This document shows, piece after piece, positions 1-8,355 of a DNA stretch of 64,000 bases. The stretch is from an uncultured Alistipes sp. (GTDB lineage: Bacteria > Bacteroidota > Bacteroidia > Bacteroidales > Rikenellaceae). Numbering within the stretch: position 1 is the stretch's first letter; every line of letters begins with the position of its first letter. A model generated the notes under the pieces. The model was given only the letters and a program-made list of their open reading frames with translations. It ran no database searches and was not told where the DNA came from. The translations under genes were made by a program, and so were the position numbers. Location of the stretch: NCBI GenBank assembly GCA_947364365.1, contig CANASP010000001.1, positions 124,001 through 188,000 on the forward strand, written 5' to 3'.

Positions 1-874
1 CGGCGTTCTCCACCAAATGGTCGCGCCCGATGACGTCGAGCACGGCGATCGCCGCGGCGCACGCCAGGTGGTTGCCCCCGAAGGTCGTGCCCAGCATCCC
101 CGCCCGTGCCTCGAAGAGGGGCGAGATGAGCACGCCGCCTATGGGGAAGCCGTTGCCCATGCCCTTGGCCGTGGTGACCAGATCGGGCCGGATGCCGGCC
201 TCGTGGTGGGCGAAGAAGCGCCCCGTGCGGCCGTAGCCCGACTGGATCTCGTCCAGTATGAGCACCGTGCCCGTGGCCGAGGCCGCCTCGCGCACGCCGC
301 GCAGGAAGTCGTCGGTGGGGCAGTGGATGCCCGCCACGCCCTGGATGCCCTCGACGATGACGGCGGCGAACGCGCGCGTCGCGAGCTTCGCACGGACGGC
401 CTCCAGGTTGTTCAGCGGCACGAACTCCACGTTGTCGGTGCGGTTGAACGGCGCCGAAATCGCCGGGTTGTCGGTCGCCGCCACGGCGCCCGACGTGCGG
501 CCGTGGAAGGCCTTGCCCATTGCCAGCACCTTGGCGCGCCCCGTGTGGAACGAGGCGAGCTTCAGGGCGTTCTCGTTGGCCTCGGCCCCCGAGTTGCAGA
601 GGAAGAGGGCGTAGTCGTCGTAGCCCGAGAGGCGCCCGAGCCGCTCGGCGAGCTTCGTCTGGAGCGAGTTCTCGACCGAGTTGGAGTAGAATCCCAGCCG
701 GGAGACCTGCTCCTGAACGGCCCGCACGTAGTCCTCCTGCGCGTGGCCGATCGAGATCACGGCGTGGCCGCCGTAGAGGTCGAGGTACTCCGTTCCCGCC
801 GCGTCGTAGACGAAGTTGCCGCATCCGCGGACGGGCTCGACGGGGTAGAGCGAATATACGTTGAAAAGATTCAT
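1..874 (-). CDS. argD: Acetylornithine (or succinylornithine) aminotransferase, partial
   Basis: Class III PLP-dependent aminotransferase that makes the acylated ornithine of arginine synthesis from the semialdehyde delivered by ArgC. The start at 874 gives MNLFNVYSLYPVEPVRGCG, the usual ArgD opening. LILDEIQSGYGRTG is the cofactor-binding aspartate region and TTAKGMGNGFPIGG holds the Schiff-base lysine. About 291 codons are present; the C-terminal quarter lies beyond the left edge. It follows argC by 28 bp and is the last visible gene of the arginine operon. Some Bacteroides use succinylated rather than acetylated intermediates, so the acyl group is uncertain. Confidence 0.93.
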   Translation of the reverse strand, partial: MNLFNVYSLYPVEPVRGCGNFVYDAAGTEYLDLYGGHAVISIGHAQEDYVRAVQEQVSRLGFYSNSVENSLQTKLAERLGRLSGYDDYALFLCNSGAEANENALKLASFHTGRAKVLAMGKAFHGRTSGAVAATDNPAISAPFNRTDNVEFVPLNNLEAVRAKLATRAFAAVIVEGIQGVAGIHCPTDDFLRGVREAASATGTVLILDEIQSGYGRTGRFFAHHEAGIRPDLVTTAKGMGNGFPIGGVLISPLFEARAGMLGTTFGGNHLACAAAIAVLDVIGRDHLVENA

Positions 875-902
875 TGTTCCGTTTTTTCGTTTTGGCAAAA
901 CA

Positions 903-1865
903 CTAAAAAGCACTGGCCTTGAGCCGCAGGCCCTCCTTCTCGTCGAGGCCGAACAGAAGGTTCATGTTCTGCACGGCCTGTCCCGAGGCCCCCTTGAGCA
1001 GGTTGTCGATCGCCGCCACGATGTGGGCCTTGCCGTCGTAGGAGGCCACTTCGAGCAGCGCCTTGTTGGTGTTGACCACCTGCTTGAGGTCCACGCCGCG
1101 CGGCGCCAGCGCCGTGAAGGCCGCCGAGGCGTAGTAGTCGGCGTAGAGCCTGCGCAGCGCCTCCGTCTCCAGCTCGCAGCGCGTGTAGACGCTCGCCAGG
1201 ATGCCGCGCGTGAAGTCGCCGCGCATCGGCACGAAGTTGACCGCGCGGTCGAACGCCGGATCGAGGTGCCGCAGCGTGCGGCCGATCTCCAGCAGATGCT
1301 GGTGCGTGAAGGCCTTGTAGACCGAGAGGTTCGACGCCCGCCAGCTGAAGTGGGTCGTGGCCGAGGGTTTCACCCCCGCGCCTGTCGAGCCCGTCACGGC
1401 CGTCACGTGCACCTCGTCGCGGAGCAGCCCCGCGGCGGCCAGCGGCAGCAGCGCCAGCTGGATCGCCGTGGCGAAGCAGCCGGGGTTGGCCACGCGCCGC
1501 GCCGTGCGGATGCGCTCGCGCTGCCACTCGGGCAGCCCGTAGACGAATCCTTCGCTCTGGTCGCGGAAGTCCTGCGCCAGGTCGATGATCCGCAGGTCGG
1601 CCGGTATGTCGGTCGTCTGGAGCCACGTGCGGCTCTGCCCGTGGGCCGAGCAGAGAAACAGCACGTCGATCGCCCCGAGGTCGTATTCCGCGCAGAAGCG
1701 CAGGTCGGTGTCGCCCTCCAGTCCGCCGTGGATGTCGGCGAGGCGGTTGCCCGCGTTCGAGGTCGAGTGGACGAACCCGATCTCGACGGAGGGGTGGTTC
1801 ACCAGAAGCCGCAGGAGCTCGCCGGCCGTGTAGCCGGCGCCTCCGATGATGCCTGCGCGGATCAT
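903..1865 (-). CDS. argC: N-acyl-gamma-glutamyl-phosphate reductase
   Basis: NADPH-dependent reductase of the third arginine step. It is 320 residues. The N-terminal GIIGGAGYTAGELLRLL is the nucleotide-binding loop, and ANPGCFAT (about residues 147-154) carries the catalytic cysteine. HFSWRASNLSVYKAFTHQH holds the conserved C-terminal histidines. The ATG at 1865 overlaps the argG stop (ATGA), so the two are translationally coupled. The reading frame stays open far upstream inside argG, but that extension is a shadow and the coupled ATG is the better start. The substrate may be acetyl- or succinyl-glutamyl phosphate. Confidence 0.95.
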   Translation of the reverse strand: MIRAGIIGGAGYTAGELLRLLVNHPSVEIGFVHSTSNAGNRLADIHGGLEGDTDLRFCAEYDLGAIDVLFLCSAHGQSRTWLQTTDIPADLRIIDLAQDFRDQSEGFVYGLPEWQRERIRTARRVANPGCFATAIQLALLPLAAAGLLRDEVHVTAVTGSTGAGVKPSATTHFSWRASNLSVYKAFTHQHLLEIGRTLRHLDPAFDRAVNFVPMRGDFTRGILASVYTRCELETEALRRLYADYYASAAFTALAPRGVDLKQVVNTNKALLEVASYDGKAHIVAAIDNLLKGASGQAVQNMNLLFGLDEKEGLRLKASAF

Positions 1866-3067
1866 TTCTTGTTGCGTTTCTGAACGTTGTGGTAGATCTT
1901 GATCTGGTTGCCGAGGATCTTGGTGAAGCCCTTCACGTCGTCGGCCGTCCACGCCTTGTTCACCTCGCCGTACTCGCCGAAGTCGGTCTTCATCAGGTCG
2001 AAGGTCGAGTCGACGCCCACCAGCGTGTAGCCGTAGGGACGGAGGATCAGCTCGACCGTACCCGTCACGTTGCGCTGCGACGAGAGGAGCATCGCCTCGA
2101 TGTCGCGCATCACGGGCTCGAGATACTGCGCCTCGTGGAGGAACATGCCGTACCAGGTGGCCACCTGCTCCTTCCAGTAGAGCTGCCACTTGGTCAGCGT
2201 GTGCTTCTCGAGCATCTTGTGCGCCGCGATGATGAGCATCGGCGCGGCGGCCTCGAAGCCCACGCGGCCCTTGATGCCGATGATCGTGTCGCCGATGTGC
2301 ATGTCGCGGCCGATGCCGAACTTCGAGCCGATGGCCTCCACGGCGCGGATCGCCTCCACCTTGTCGGCGTAGGCCACCCCGTTGACCGAGGCGATCTCGC
2401 CCTGGTCGAAGCCGATCTTCAGCCGCTCCTCGTCGTGGGCGGTCACCTGGCTGGGGTAGGCGCTCTCGGGCAGCGTCTGCTCCGAGTGGAGCGTCTCCTT
2501 GCCGCCGATCGAGGTGCCCCACAGCCCCTTGTTGATCGAGTACTCCAGCTTCTTGTAGTCGGCCGTGATACCGTGCTTGCGCAGGTAGTCGATCTCGTAT
2601 TCGCGCGTGAGGGTCATGTCGCGCGTCGGGGTGATGATCTCGATCTCGGGGGCGAGGATCTGGAATGTCAGGTCGAAACGCACCTGGTCGTTGCCGGCGC
2701 CCGTCGAGCCGTGGGCCACGGCGTCGGCGCCGATGCGCTTGGCGTACTCGATGATGGCGATGGCCTGGAAGATGCGCTCGGAGCTCACCGAGATGGGGTA
2801 GGTGCCGTTGCGCAGGACGTTGCCGTAGACCATGTAGCGGATGCTCTTCTCGTAGTACTCCTGCTCGATGTCGAGCGTGGCGTGCTCGACGGCGCCCAGC
2901 TCGACGGCGCGGCGCTCGATGCGCTCCAGCTCCTCCTTCGAGAAGCCGCCCGTGTTGGCGATGGCCGTATAGACGTCGTAACCCTGCTCTTCGGCGAGGT
3001 ACTTCACACAGAACGAGGTGTCCAGACCGCCGCTGAACGCCAGCACTACTTTCTTCTTGTTATTCAT
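1862..3067 (-). CDS. argG: Argininosuccinate synthase
   Basis: Joins citrulline and aspartate with ATP to give argininosuccinate. The protein is 401 residues, normal for the family. VVLAFSGGLDTSFCVKYL near the N-terminus is the N-type ATP pyrophosphatase P-loop, and AHGSTGAGNDQVRFDLTF contributes to ATP and citrulline binding. It lies between the GNAT gene (22 bp upstream) and argC (4 bp overlap). The gene order GNAT-argG-argC-argD is the order I know from Bacteroides arginine clusters. Confidence 0.97.
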   Translation of the reverse strand: MNNKKKVVLAFSGGLDTSFCVKYLAEEQGYDVYTAIANTGGFSKEELERIERRAVELGAVEHATLDIEQEYYEKSIRYMVYGNVLRNGTYPISVSSERIFQAIAIIEYAKRIGADAVAHGSTGAGNDQVRFDLTFQILAPEIEIITPTRDMTLTREYEIDYLRKHGITADYKKLEYSINKGLWGTSIGGKETLHSEQTLPESAYPSQVTAHDEERLKIGFDQGEIASVNGVAYADKVEAIRAVEAIGSKFGIGRDMHIGDTIIGIKGRVGFEAAAPMLIIAAHKMLEKHTLTKWQLYWKEQVATWYGMFLHEAQYLEPVMRDIEAMLLSSQRNVTGTVELILRPYGYTLVGVDSTFDLMKTDFGEYGEVNKAWTADDVKGFTKILGNQIKIYHNVQKRNKK

Positions 3068-3089
3068 GGTAGGATTCTTTTTTTCGTTT

Positions 3090-3707
3090 TTACTTGAGGT
3101 GGAAAATCTTGCGGAACTTGTTCTTCCAGTACATGACGTAGGGAGTCATGCGCGACTGCTGCGGCCGTTCCTTGGCCGGGTCGTACAACATGCCTGTGCA
3201 GAGGCACATGCGGCGCTTGTTGCGCTGGAGGATGTCGTAGTTGCAACATCCCTGGCAACCCCGCCAGAACTCCTCGTCCTCGGTGAGTTCCGAGAACGTG
3301 ACGGGCACGTACCCCATGCGCGAGTTGAGCTTCATGACCGGCAGCGACGTGGTGATACTGAATAACTTGGCATAGGGGAATCGTCGTCGGGCCAGCTCGA
3401 ACGTTCGTCGCTTGATCTGCTCCGCGAGTCCCATGTGACGGTACTCGGGATCGACGATCAGTCCGGAGGTCGCGACGAAGTCGCCGTGCCCCCAACACTC
3501 GATGTAGCTGAACCCGATCAGCTTTTCTCCGTCCAGCGCCACGACGGCCTTGCCGCCCGTGATCTTTGCGGCGATGTACTCGGGCGAACGCTTGGCGATG
3601 CCCGTGCCCCGCTGCAATGCCGATTCGTAAATCAGGTCGCAGATGCGCTGCGCGTGGCAGGCGTGCGACTCCTCGGCGAATACGACGCTGATAGCTTTGT
3701 TATTCAT
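3090..3707 (-). CDS. GNAT acetyltransferase of the arginine operon, candidate N-acylglutamate synthase
   Basis: 205-residue GNAT-fold protein that opens the arginine operon. VATSGLIVDPEYRHMGLAEQI is the acetyl-CoA-binding strand and loop. The C-terminal third is cysteine-rich: GCQGCC near residue 155, then MCLCTG about 15 residues later, unusual for a GNAT enzyme and possibly a metal or redox site. No argA or argJ is visible in the window, so by position it is the best candidate for the first, acyl-transferring step. That role is inferred from context. The start MNNKAISVVF at 3707 sits behind an A/T-rich leader; the frame stays open to an ATG at 3833, giving an arginine-rich extension that I treat as leader. 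Confidence 0.85.
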   Translation of the reverse strand: MNNKAISVVFAEESHACHAQRICDLIYESALQRGTGIAKRSPEYIAAKITGGKAVVALDGEKLIGFSYIECWGHGDFVATSGLIVDPEYRHMGLAEQIKRRTFELARRRFPYAKLFSITTSLPVMKLNSRMGYVPVTFSELTEDEEFWRGCQGCCNYDILQRNKRRMCLCTGMLYDPAKERPQQSRMTPYVMYWKNKFRKIFHLK

Positions 3708-3833
3708 TGAATGTTTTAATATGGTATAAAAGTCGTTTTTTGTTGTTTCCCGTCTCGCTTTCCGTCGGCGTTTTCTCCGGTCGGGGACCGTAAAAACGTC
3801 CCTTGCAGGTACATACGAACCGGACGAAGACAT
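3708..3833 (-). promoter_or_regulatory. Arginine-codon-rich leader of the arginine operon
   Basis: The 5' region of the arginine mRNA contains an ATG (3833) that opens a frame running without a stop into the GNAT gene. Its middle part encodes DRRKRRRKARRETT, seven arginines in fourteen codons, using AGA, CGA and CGG, which are uncommon in neighbouring genes. An arginine-rich stretch before an arginine operon recalls the leader peptides of amino-acid attenuation. There is no stop codon before the GNAT start and no clear U-tailed terminator, only a weak hairpin around GGGACG and CGGTCCC. It could equally be a true N-terminal extension. Confidence 0.35.
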
Positions 3834-3865
3834 GCGACTCCGTCCGATGATGTAACTTGCGGAGA

Positions 3866-3873
3866 CAAAGGTA
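3866..3873 (-). promoter_or_regulatory. Bacteroidetes -7 box of the arginine operon
   Basis: On the minus strand this reads TACCTTTG, a perfect TAnnTTTG -7 element, about 160 bp upstream of the GNAT start. No clear TTTG lies 19-21 bp further upstream, so the -33 box is weak. It is the only good match before the operon. Confidence 0.6.
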
Positions 3874-3953
3874 AGTAAAAATTTTCAGAAATAAGCATCC
3901 TCCCCGCCGCTTCGGTGTTTTTCGTGCGATGGCCCGCATGGGGAGAGCGGGCT

Positions 3954-4057
3954 CGCTTCGGGCGGGCTCGAAGCGTGGCGGCCCGCAGCCGCCCGGCGCG
4001 GAGGGCCACGCTTCTCGTGGTTGCTCGAAAAGCCCCCTCCGCCGGCTGCGGGCCGAG
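3954..4057 (+). repeat. Intergenic structured repeat family 1, copy A
   Basis: A roughly 100-bp element with two hairpins. The first pairs CGCTTCG (3954-3960) with CGAAGCG (3969-3975). The second pairs GGCGGCCCGCAGCC (3977-3990) with GGCTGCGGGCC (4044-4054), with an inner CGGAGGG against CCCTCCG. Related copies lie at 6111-6202 and, inverted, at 62103-62204. It fills the space between the divergent arginine and DUF5106 promoters. No gene is visible in the rest of 3874-4098. Confidence 0.75.
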
Positions 4058-4098
4058 AAAAGATTATGATACCGCCCGCGGGATAATTCCGAGATAAA

Positions 4099-4130
4099 TT
4101 TGGGTTTGCGGCGCCTTCGCCCTATCTTTG
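4099..4130 (+). promoter_or_regulatory. Bacteroidetes promoter for the DUF5106-mutY operon
   Basis: TTTG at 4099-4102, a 20-bp spacer, then TATCTTTG at 4123-4130: a full match to the Bacteroidetes -33/-7 consensus. It lies 29 bp upstream of the ATG at 4160. Confidence 0.8.
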
Positions 4131-4159
4131 CCCGTTGTCCGGCACATGCCGCCTCGCCT

Positions 4160-5035
4160 ATGCACCGTTCGATCCGTCTGCTTCTCTGTCTGCTGCCGCT
4201 CGCCGCGTCCCTCCGGGCGCAGGAGCCGCTGCGCCTGCCCGCCGTCCCGCCGACGCTCACCGCGCCCGCCGAGCGGGCCGATTACCTCGTGGCCCACTAC
4301 TGGGACCATGCCGGTCTGGACGATCCGGCGCTGGCCGACGACCCCGCTTTCGAACAGTTCTTTGTCGACTATCTCTCGGTGCTGCCCCTCGCCCCGCAGG
4401 CGGGGCCGGCCGTCGCGGCGCTCTTCGCCCGCGCCGATGCCCATCCCGACTTTCTGACGCGCCTGTCGGAGCTCGCCGACCTCTACCTCGACGAGGCCGC
4501 CTCGCCCCTTCGCGACGAGGCGCTGCATATCCTCTTCCTCGGCGCCGAGGCCGCGAGCCCGCGCCTTACGCCCGACGAGCGCGAGCGGGCCCGCATTCTG
4601 CTTCGCCTCGCGCAGCTCAACCGCCCGGGCGACGAGGCCTCCGACTTCGCCTTCGCCGACCGCGAAGGCCGCACGCGCCGCCTCGCGGAGTTCTCCGCCG
4701 AGCGGATCCTCCTCTTTTTCAACGATCCCGAGTGCGTCGACTGCCGTCGAGCCAAGGCGCTGCTCGCCGCGTCGCCCGTCGTGCGGCGGTGGCTCGCCAC
4801 GGGGCGCCTCGCGCTGCTCTCGGTCTGCGTCGAAGGCCCTACGCCGGCCTGGCGTGCGGCGGCGGTGCCCGAGGGGTGGACCGACGGCTGCGATGCCGAC
4901 GGCGCACTCTCCGAGGGAACCCTCTATTACCTGAAAACCATGCCGACGCTGTTGCTGCTCGACGCGGAGCGACGTGTCGTGCTCAAGGATGCCGCGGTCG
5001 ATGCCGTCGAGCGGGCGCTCGGCGAGGCGGAATGA
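4160..5035 (+). CDS. Exported DUF5106 protein with thioredoxin-like domain
   Basis: 291 residues. The N-terminus MHRSIRLLLCLLPLAASLRAQ is a Sec signal peptide that fixes the start at 4160, just after the promoter. Residues about 40-150 match my memory of DUF5106, a Bacteroidales helical domain found before thioredoxin folds. The C-terminal half is thioredoxin-like: NDPECVDCRRAK holds a CxxC pair at C192 and C195, and TMPTLLLLD resembles the cis-proline loop. It is probably a periplasmic thiol-disulfide protein of unknown partner. Its stop overlaps the mutY start, so the two genes are co-translated, although no functional link is obvious. Confidence 0.8.
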   Translation: MHRSIRLLLCLLPLAASLRAQEPLRLPAVPPTLTAPAERADYLVAHYWDHAGLDDPALADDPAFEQFFVDYLSVLPLAPQAGPAVAALFARADAHPDFLTRLSELADLYLDEAASPLRDEALHILFLGAEAASPRLTPDERERARILLRLAQLNRPGDEASDFAFADREGRTRRLAEFSAERILLFFNDPECVDCRRAKALLAASPVVRRWLATGRLALLSVCVEGPTPAWRAAAVPEGWTDGCDADGALSEGTLYYLKTMPTLLLLDAERRVVLKDAAVDAVERALGEAE

Positions 5036-6096
5036 ACGATGTGAACATGGACGATCGCCGCATAGCCCCCGTTCTGCTCGACTGGTACGCCCGCTGCGGG
5101 CGCGACCTGCCCTGGCGCCGCACGCGCGACCCCTACCGCATCTGGCTCTCGGAGGTGATCCTCCAGCAGACGCGCGTGGCCCAGGGGACGGACTACTACC
5201 TGCGCTTTGTCGGGCGGTGGCCCGATGTGGCGTCGCTGGCCGCCGCCTCCGAGGACGAGGTGCTGAAGCTCTGGCAGGGGCTGGGCTATTACAGCCGCGC
5301 GCGCAACCTCCACGCTGCGGCGCGGCAGGTCGTCGACGTGTTCGGCGGCGCGTTTCCCGCGACGATGGAGGGCGTGCGCTCGCTGCGCGGGGTGGGGGAG
5401 TACACCGCCGCGGCGATCTGCTCGGCGGCCTACGACGAGCCCGTCGCCGTGGTCGACGGCAATGTCTACCGCGTGCTGGCGCGTCTGTTCGATATCGATC
5501 TTCCGATCGATTCGGCCGCCGGCCGCCGTGCTTTCGCCGCACTGGCCCGCGAGCAGCTCGACCCGGCGCGTCCGGGGCTCTACAACCAGGCGATCATGGA
5601 TTTCGGCGCCCTGCAATGCACGCCCGCGGCGCCGCAATGCCTCTCCTGCCCGCTCGCCGACCGCTGCCTGGCTCTGGGGACCGGCACCGTCGCCCGGCGT
5701 CCCGTCAAACGGGCGAAGGCCGCCGTGCGCGACCGTTGGTTCAACTACCTGCACCTCACCTGCGGCGACGAGGTGCTGCTGCGCCGCCGCGGTGCGGGCG
5801 ACATCTGGCAGGGGTTGTGGGAGTTTCCGATGATCGAGACCGACGGCCCCGTCGACTTCGCCGACCTGTGCCGCCGCGAGGCGTTCGCCGAACTCGTCGG
5901 CACGGCCTCCTGGCATTTGGTGCGCAGCGTCGTCGTGCCGCGCCACCAGCTCTCGCACCAGACCCTCCACGCCGTTTTCCACCGCATCGACGTCTCGGCT
6001 TGGAGCCCTGCGGCGGCGCAGTTCGCGATCCCCGCCGCGGAGGCAGGCGATCGGGCTCTCCCGCGTCTTGTGGAGCGCTACCTCGATACTTTATAG
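5032..6096 (+). CDS. mutY: A/G-specific adenine DNA glycosylase
   Basis: Removes adenine mispaired with 8-oxoguanine. The protein is 354 residues. LSEVILQQTRV contains the catalytic glutamate; GVGEYTAAAICSAAY is the helix-hairpin-helix followed by the catalytic aspartate in VVDGNVYR. The iron-sulfur loop C-x6-C-x2-C-x5-C is intact in QCTPAAPQCLSCPLADRC. The C-terminal part from about residue 230 is the NUDIX-like 8-oxoguanine recognition domain. Start ATG at 5032 overlaps the preceding stop (ATGA). Confidence 0.97.
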   Translation: MNDVNMDDRRIAPVLLDWYARCGRDLPWRRTRDPYRIWLSEVILQQTRVAQGTDYYLRFVGRWPDVASLAAASEDEVLKLWQGLGYYSRARNLHAAARQVVDVFGGAFPATMEGVRSLRGVGEYTAAAICSAAYDEPVAVVDGNVYRVLARLFDIDLPIDSAAGRRAFAALAREQLDPARPGLYNQAIMDFGALQCTPAAPQCLSCPLADRCLALGTGTVARRPVKRAKAAVRDRWFNYLHLTCGDEVLLRRRGAGDIWQGLWEFPMIETDGPVDFADLCRREAFAELVGTASWHLVRSVVVPRHQLSHQTLHAVFHRIDVSAWSPAAAQFAIPAAEAGDRALPRLVERYLDTL

Positions 6097-6110
6097 TAAA
6101 TAATGCGATG

Positions 6111-6202
6111 CGCTTCGGACTTGCCCGAAGCGTTGCGGAGAGCGGCCGTCCCCGGCGGAGGGCCACTCGTTCGCATGCGTCCTCCGCTGGCTGCGGCCGA
6201 AG
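6111..6202 (+). repeat. Intergenic structured repeat family 1, copy B
   Basis: Second copy of the element at 3954-4057, in the same orientation. CGCTTCGG (6111-6118) pairs with CCGAAGCG (6125-6132). It then shares GGCGGAGGGCCAC, and CCTCCGCTGGCTGCGG near the end. It sits between the convergent mutY and CaCA genes, where the first hairpin could also act in termination, though no U-tract follows. Confidence 0.7.
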
Positions 6203-6207
6203 CTGGG

Positions 6208-7170
6208 CTAACCGATCAGCCACCAGAGATAGCCGCCGTAGAGAGCCAGAAAGAGCGCCCCTTCCCGGCGGTCGACCACCCCGCGGCGGAACGTGCGGGC
6301 CGTCAGGAGCAGCAGCACGGCGCTCACGGCCACCATCGCCGTGTCGACGGGCGTGATGCCTCCTGCAGTCAGCGGTCGCAGCGAGGCCGAAGCTCCCAGG
6401 ATGAGCAGGATGTTGGCGATGTTCGACCCCACGACGTTGCCCAGCGCCATCTCGCTCTTGCCCTTGGCCACGGAGACCAGAGCCGAGGCCAGCTCGGGCA
6501 GCGACGTGCCGCCCGCCACGAGCGTGATGGCGATCGTCGCCTCGCCGACCCCGAGGCTGCGGGCGATCGCCGTGGCGCTGCGCAGGAAGAGCTCCCCGCC
6601 GAAGACGAGCCCTGCGAGCCCGCCTGCGACCGCCGTCGCGGCGAGCCATCCCGCCATCGGCCGTGTCGGGGCGGCGCCGGCCTCCCCGCTCTTTCCTTCG
6701 GTCGTGCGGCCCTCGCGGCGGACCGTATAATAAAGGAGTGCGACGTAGAGCCCCAGCATGACGATCCCCTCCGCCCGCGTGATGCGGCCCGTGTCGCCGG
6801 TTCCGAGCCAGCGGTCCGAGACGGCGAGCAGCAGGAGCAGCGCGGCCGCGACGCCGAAGGGGATGTCGCGCCGGATGTTTGACGGCGTGAGCGGCAGCGG
6901 CCGCACGAGGGCGCAGAGGCCCACGATCACCAGCGTGTTGAAGAGATTCGAGCCGACGACGTTGCCGAGTGCCACGTCGCTCTGGCCTCCGGCGGCCGAC
7001 AGCAGCGAGACCACCAGCTCGGGGGTCGAGGTGCCGATGGCCACCACCGTCAGCCCGACGACGAACTCGGGGATGCGCAGCCGCTGGGCGATGGCCGCGG
7101 CGCCGTCGGTCAGGAAGTTGGCTCCGCCGAGTATCAGCGCGAGGCCTGCGAGCAGCAGTAGGATATCCAT
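6208..7170 (-). CDS. CaCA-family calcium/sodium antiporter
   Basis: 320-residue inner-membrane cation exchanger of the YrbG type with ten or so membrane segments. Both signature alpha repeats are present: GTSTPELVVSLLSA in the first half and GGTSLPELASALVSV in the second. GNVVGSNLFN and GNVVGSNIANILL follow them, as expected of the inverted repeat. A short charged loop near residues 150-170 separates the halves. It is 64 bp downstream of the ZIP gene with no terminator between, so the two probably form a metal-ion transport operon. The exact ion is not predictable. Confidence 0.92.
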   Translation of the reverse strand: MDILLLLAGLALILGGANFLTDGAAAIAQRLRIPEFVVGLTVVAIGTSTPELVVSLLSAAGGQSDVALGNVVGSNLFNTLVIVGLCALVRPLPLTPSNIRRDIPFGVAAALLLLLAVSDRWLGTGDTGRITRAEGIVMLGLYVALLYYTVRREGRTTEGKSGEAGAAPTRPMAGWLAATAVAGGLAGLVFGGELFLRSATAIARSLGVGEATIAITLVAGGTSLPELASALVSVAKGKSEMALGNVVGSNIANILLILGASASLRPLTAGGITPVDTAMVAVSAVLLLLTARTFRRGVVDRREGALFLALYGGYLWWLIG

Positions 7171-7234
7171 TGCGATGCGGTTTTTTCAGGGTTCGGGTGC
7201 GGGACGGTTTCCGTGTCGGGAGGGGCGAGGAGTG

Positions 7235-8035
7235 TCAGTCGAGCAGCAGCAGGCTCGCGGCCATGACGGCCATGCCGCCGACGATGCCGTAGAGCGCCGT
7301 GTGGGCCTGGCCGTATTCGCGGGCCGCGGGCAGCAGCTCGTCGATCGAGATGAAGACCATGATTCCCGCCACGCCCGCCAGAATGCACCCCATCAGCGTC
7401 GGGGTCATCAGCGGCATGAGCACCAGCCACGCCAGCACGGCCCCCACCGGCTCGGCCAGTCCCGAGAGCAGCGAGAGCGTGAAGGCCTGCCGGCGGTTGC
7501 CCGTGGCATAGTAGATCGGTATCGACACGGCGATCCCTTCGGGGATGTTGTGGATGGCGATCGCCGCGGCGATCGCGACGCCCAGCGCGGGGTCGTCGAC
7601 GGCCGTGGCGAAGGTGGCGATCCCCTCGGGAAAGTTGTGGATGGCGATGGCCAGCGCCGTCATGAGCCCCATGCGCATGAGCCGCTTGTCGGCGGGCCGG
7701 TGCTCCATCTCCTCGACGCGGCGCGCCTCGTGGGGGTTCTCCACCGAGGGCACCAGACGGTCGATGATGCCTATGAGGAGAATCCCGCCGAAGAAGCTCG
7801 CCGTGGCGATCGCCGCCCCTGCGCGCGGGCCCCACTCGGCCGCGAGCGTCGCGTCGGCCTGGCGCAGCAGCTCGACGAACGAGACGTAGATCATCACCCC
7901 GCCCGACAGGCCGAGCGAGAACGACAGCAGCCGCTTGTTGGTGTGGCGGGCGAAGAAGGCGATGGCGCTGCCGATGCCGGTCGCCAGACCCGCGCCCAGC
8001 GTGAGCAGCAGCGGCAGGAGAAATTCGTGTGTCAT
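7235..8035 (-). CDS. zupT: ZIP-family metal transporter (ZupT-like)
   Basis: Divalent metal (zinc, iron, manganese) importer of the inner membrane, 266 residues with about eight membrane segments. Paired metal-binding helices are clear: [16 protein letters not shown] and [17 protein letters not shown] start at [11 protein letters not shown] (8035). An upstream in-frame ATG at 8065 overlaps the -7 box at 8063-8070 and so would lie upstream of the transcription start. It leads the operon with the CaCA exchanger. Confidence 0.92.
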   Translation of the reverse strand: MTHEFLLPLLLTLGAGLATGIGSAIAFFARHTNKRLLSFSLGLSGGVMIYVSFVELLRQADATLAAEWGPRAGAAIATASFFGGILLIGIIDRLVPSVENPHEARRVEEMEHRPADKRLMRMGLMTALAIAIHNFPEGIATFATAVDDPALGVAIAAAIAIHNIPEGIAVSIPIYYATGNRRQAFTLSLLSGLAEPVGAVLAWLVLMPLMTPTLMGCILAGVAGIMVFISIDELLPAAREYGQAHTALYGIVGGMAVMAASLLLLD

Positions 8036-8062
8036 GTGCCGGGTTTTTACCGTTCCATGCGG

Positions 8063-8070
8063 CAAATATA
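8063..8070 (-). promoter_or_regulatory. -7 box for the ZIP-CaCA operon
   Basis: Minus strand TATATTTG, a TAnnTTTG match about 28 bp before the ZIP start. No good -33 TTTG was found. It helps exclude the longer ZIP start. Confidence 0.6.
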
Positions 8071-8187
8071 GTGCAATTCCGTCGGATGACGCTCCCCGTT
8101 TTCAGGTATTCGCATCTCCCGGCCGCTTCGCCCGCGTTGCGTCGCGGTCGATTGTCGATCGGGTGTTGATAATTTTTCGCCGAAAGT

Positions 8188-8219
8188 TTTGCACGGACCG
8201 CCGAAAAGCCCTACCTTTG
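8188..8219 (+). promoter_or_regulatory. Bacteroidetes promoter of the pyrimidine operon
   Basis: TTTG at 8188-8191, a 20-bp spacer and TACCTTTG at 8212-8219. Transcription should begin around 8223-8226, leaving a leader of about 170 nt before pyrC. The leader contains a short ORF and an intrinsic terminator. Confidence 0.85.
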
Positions 8220-8247
8220 CAGAAATAAATGGAGATTCCGCAGACTC

Positions 8248-8355
8248 ATGTCCAACCGTCCTTACATAACGCTCGCGCAGGTTTTCCGGCAAAAGGACCG
8301 TTATCGGGGGTATCCGTCGGCAACGGGTTTCGGGATTGTTGTTTTATTAGGGTAG
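8248..8355 (+). CDS. Candidate leader peptide of the pyrimidine operon
   Basis: A 35-codon ORF beginning MSNRPYITLAQVFRQKDRYR and ending VVLLG. Its last codons are read from the U-rich tract, and its TAG stop (8353-8355) lies inside the 5' arm of the attenuator hairpin. A ribosome that reached the stop would cover the hairpin. This mirrors the logic of the E. coli pyrBI leader. The alternative frame from ATG 8229 runs 55 codons through the terminator and ends in an ATGA overlap with pyrC. I prefer the 35-codon frame for its codon use and spacing from the promoter, but cannot exclude the other. Translation is not proven. Confidence 0.4.
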   Translation: MSNRPYITLAQVFRQKDRYRGYPSATGFGIVVLLG

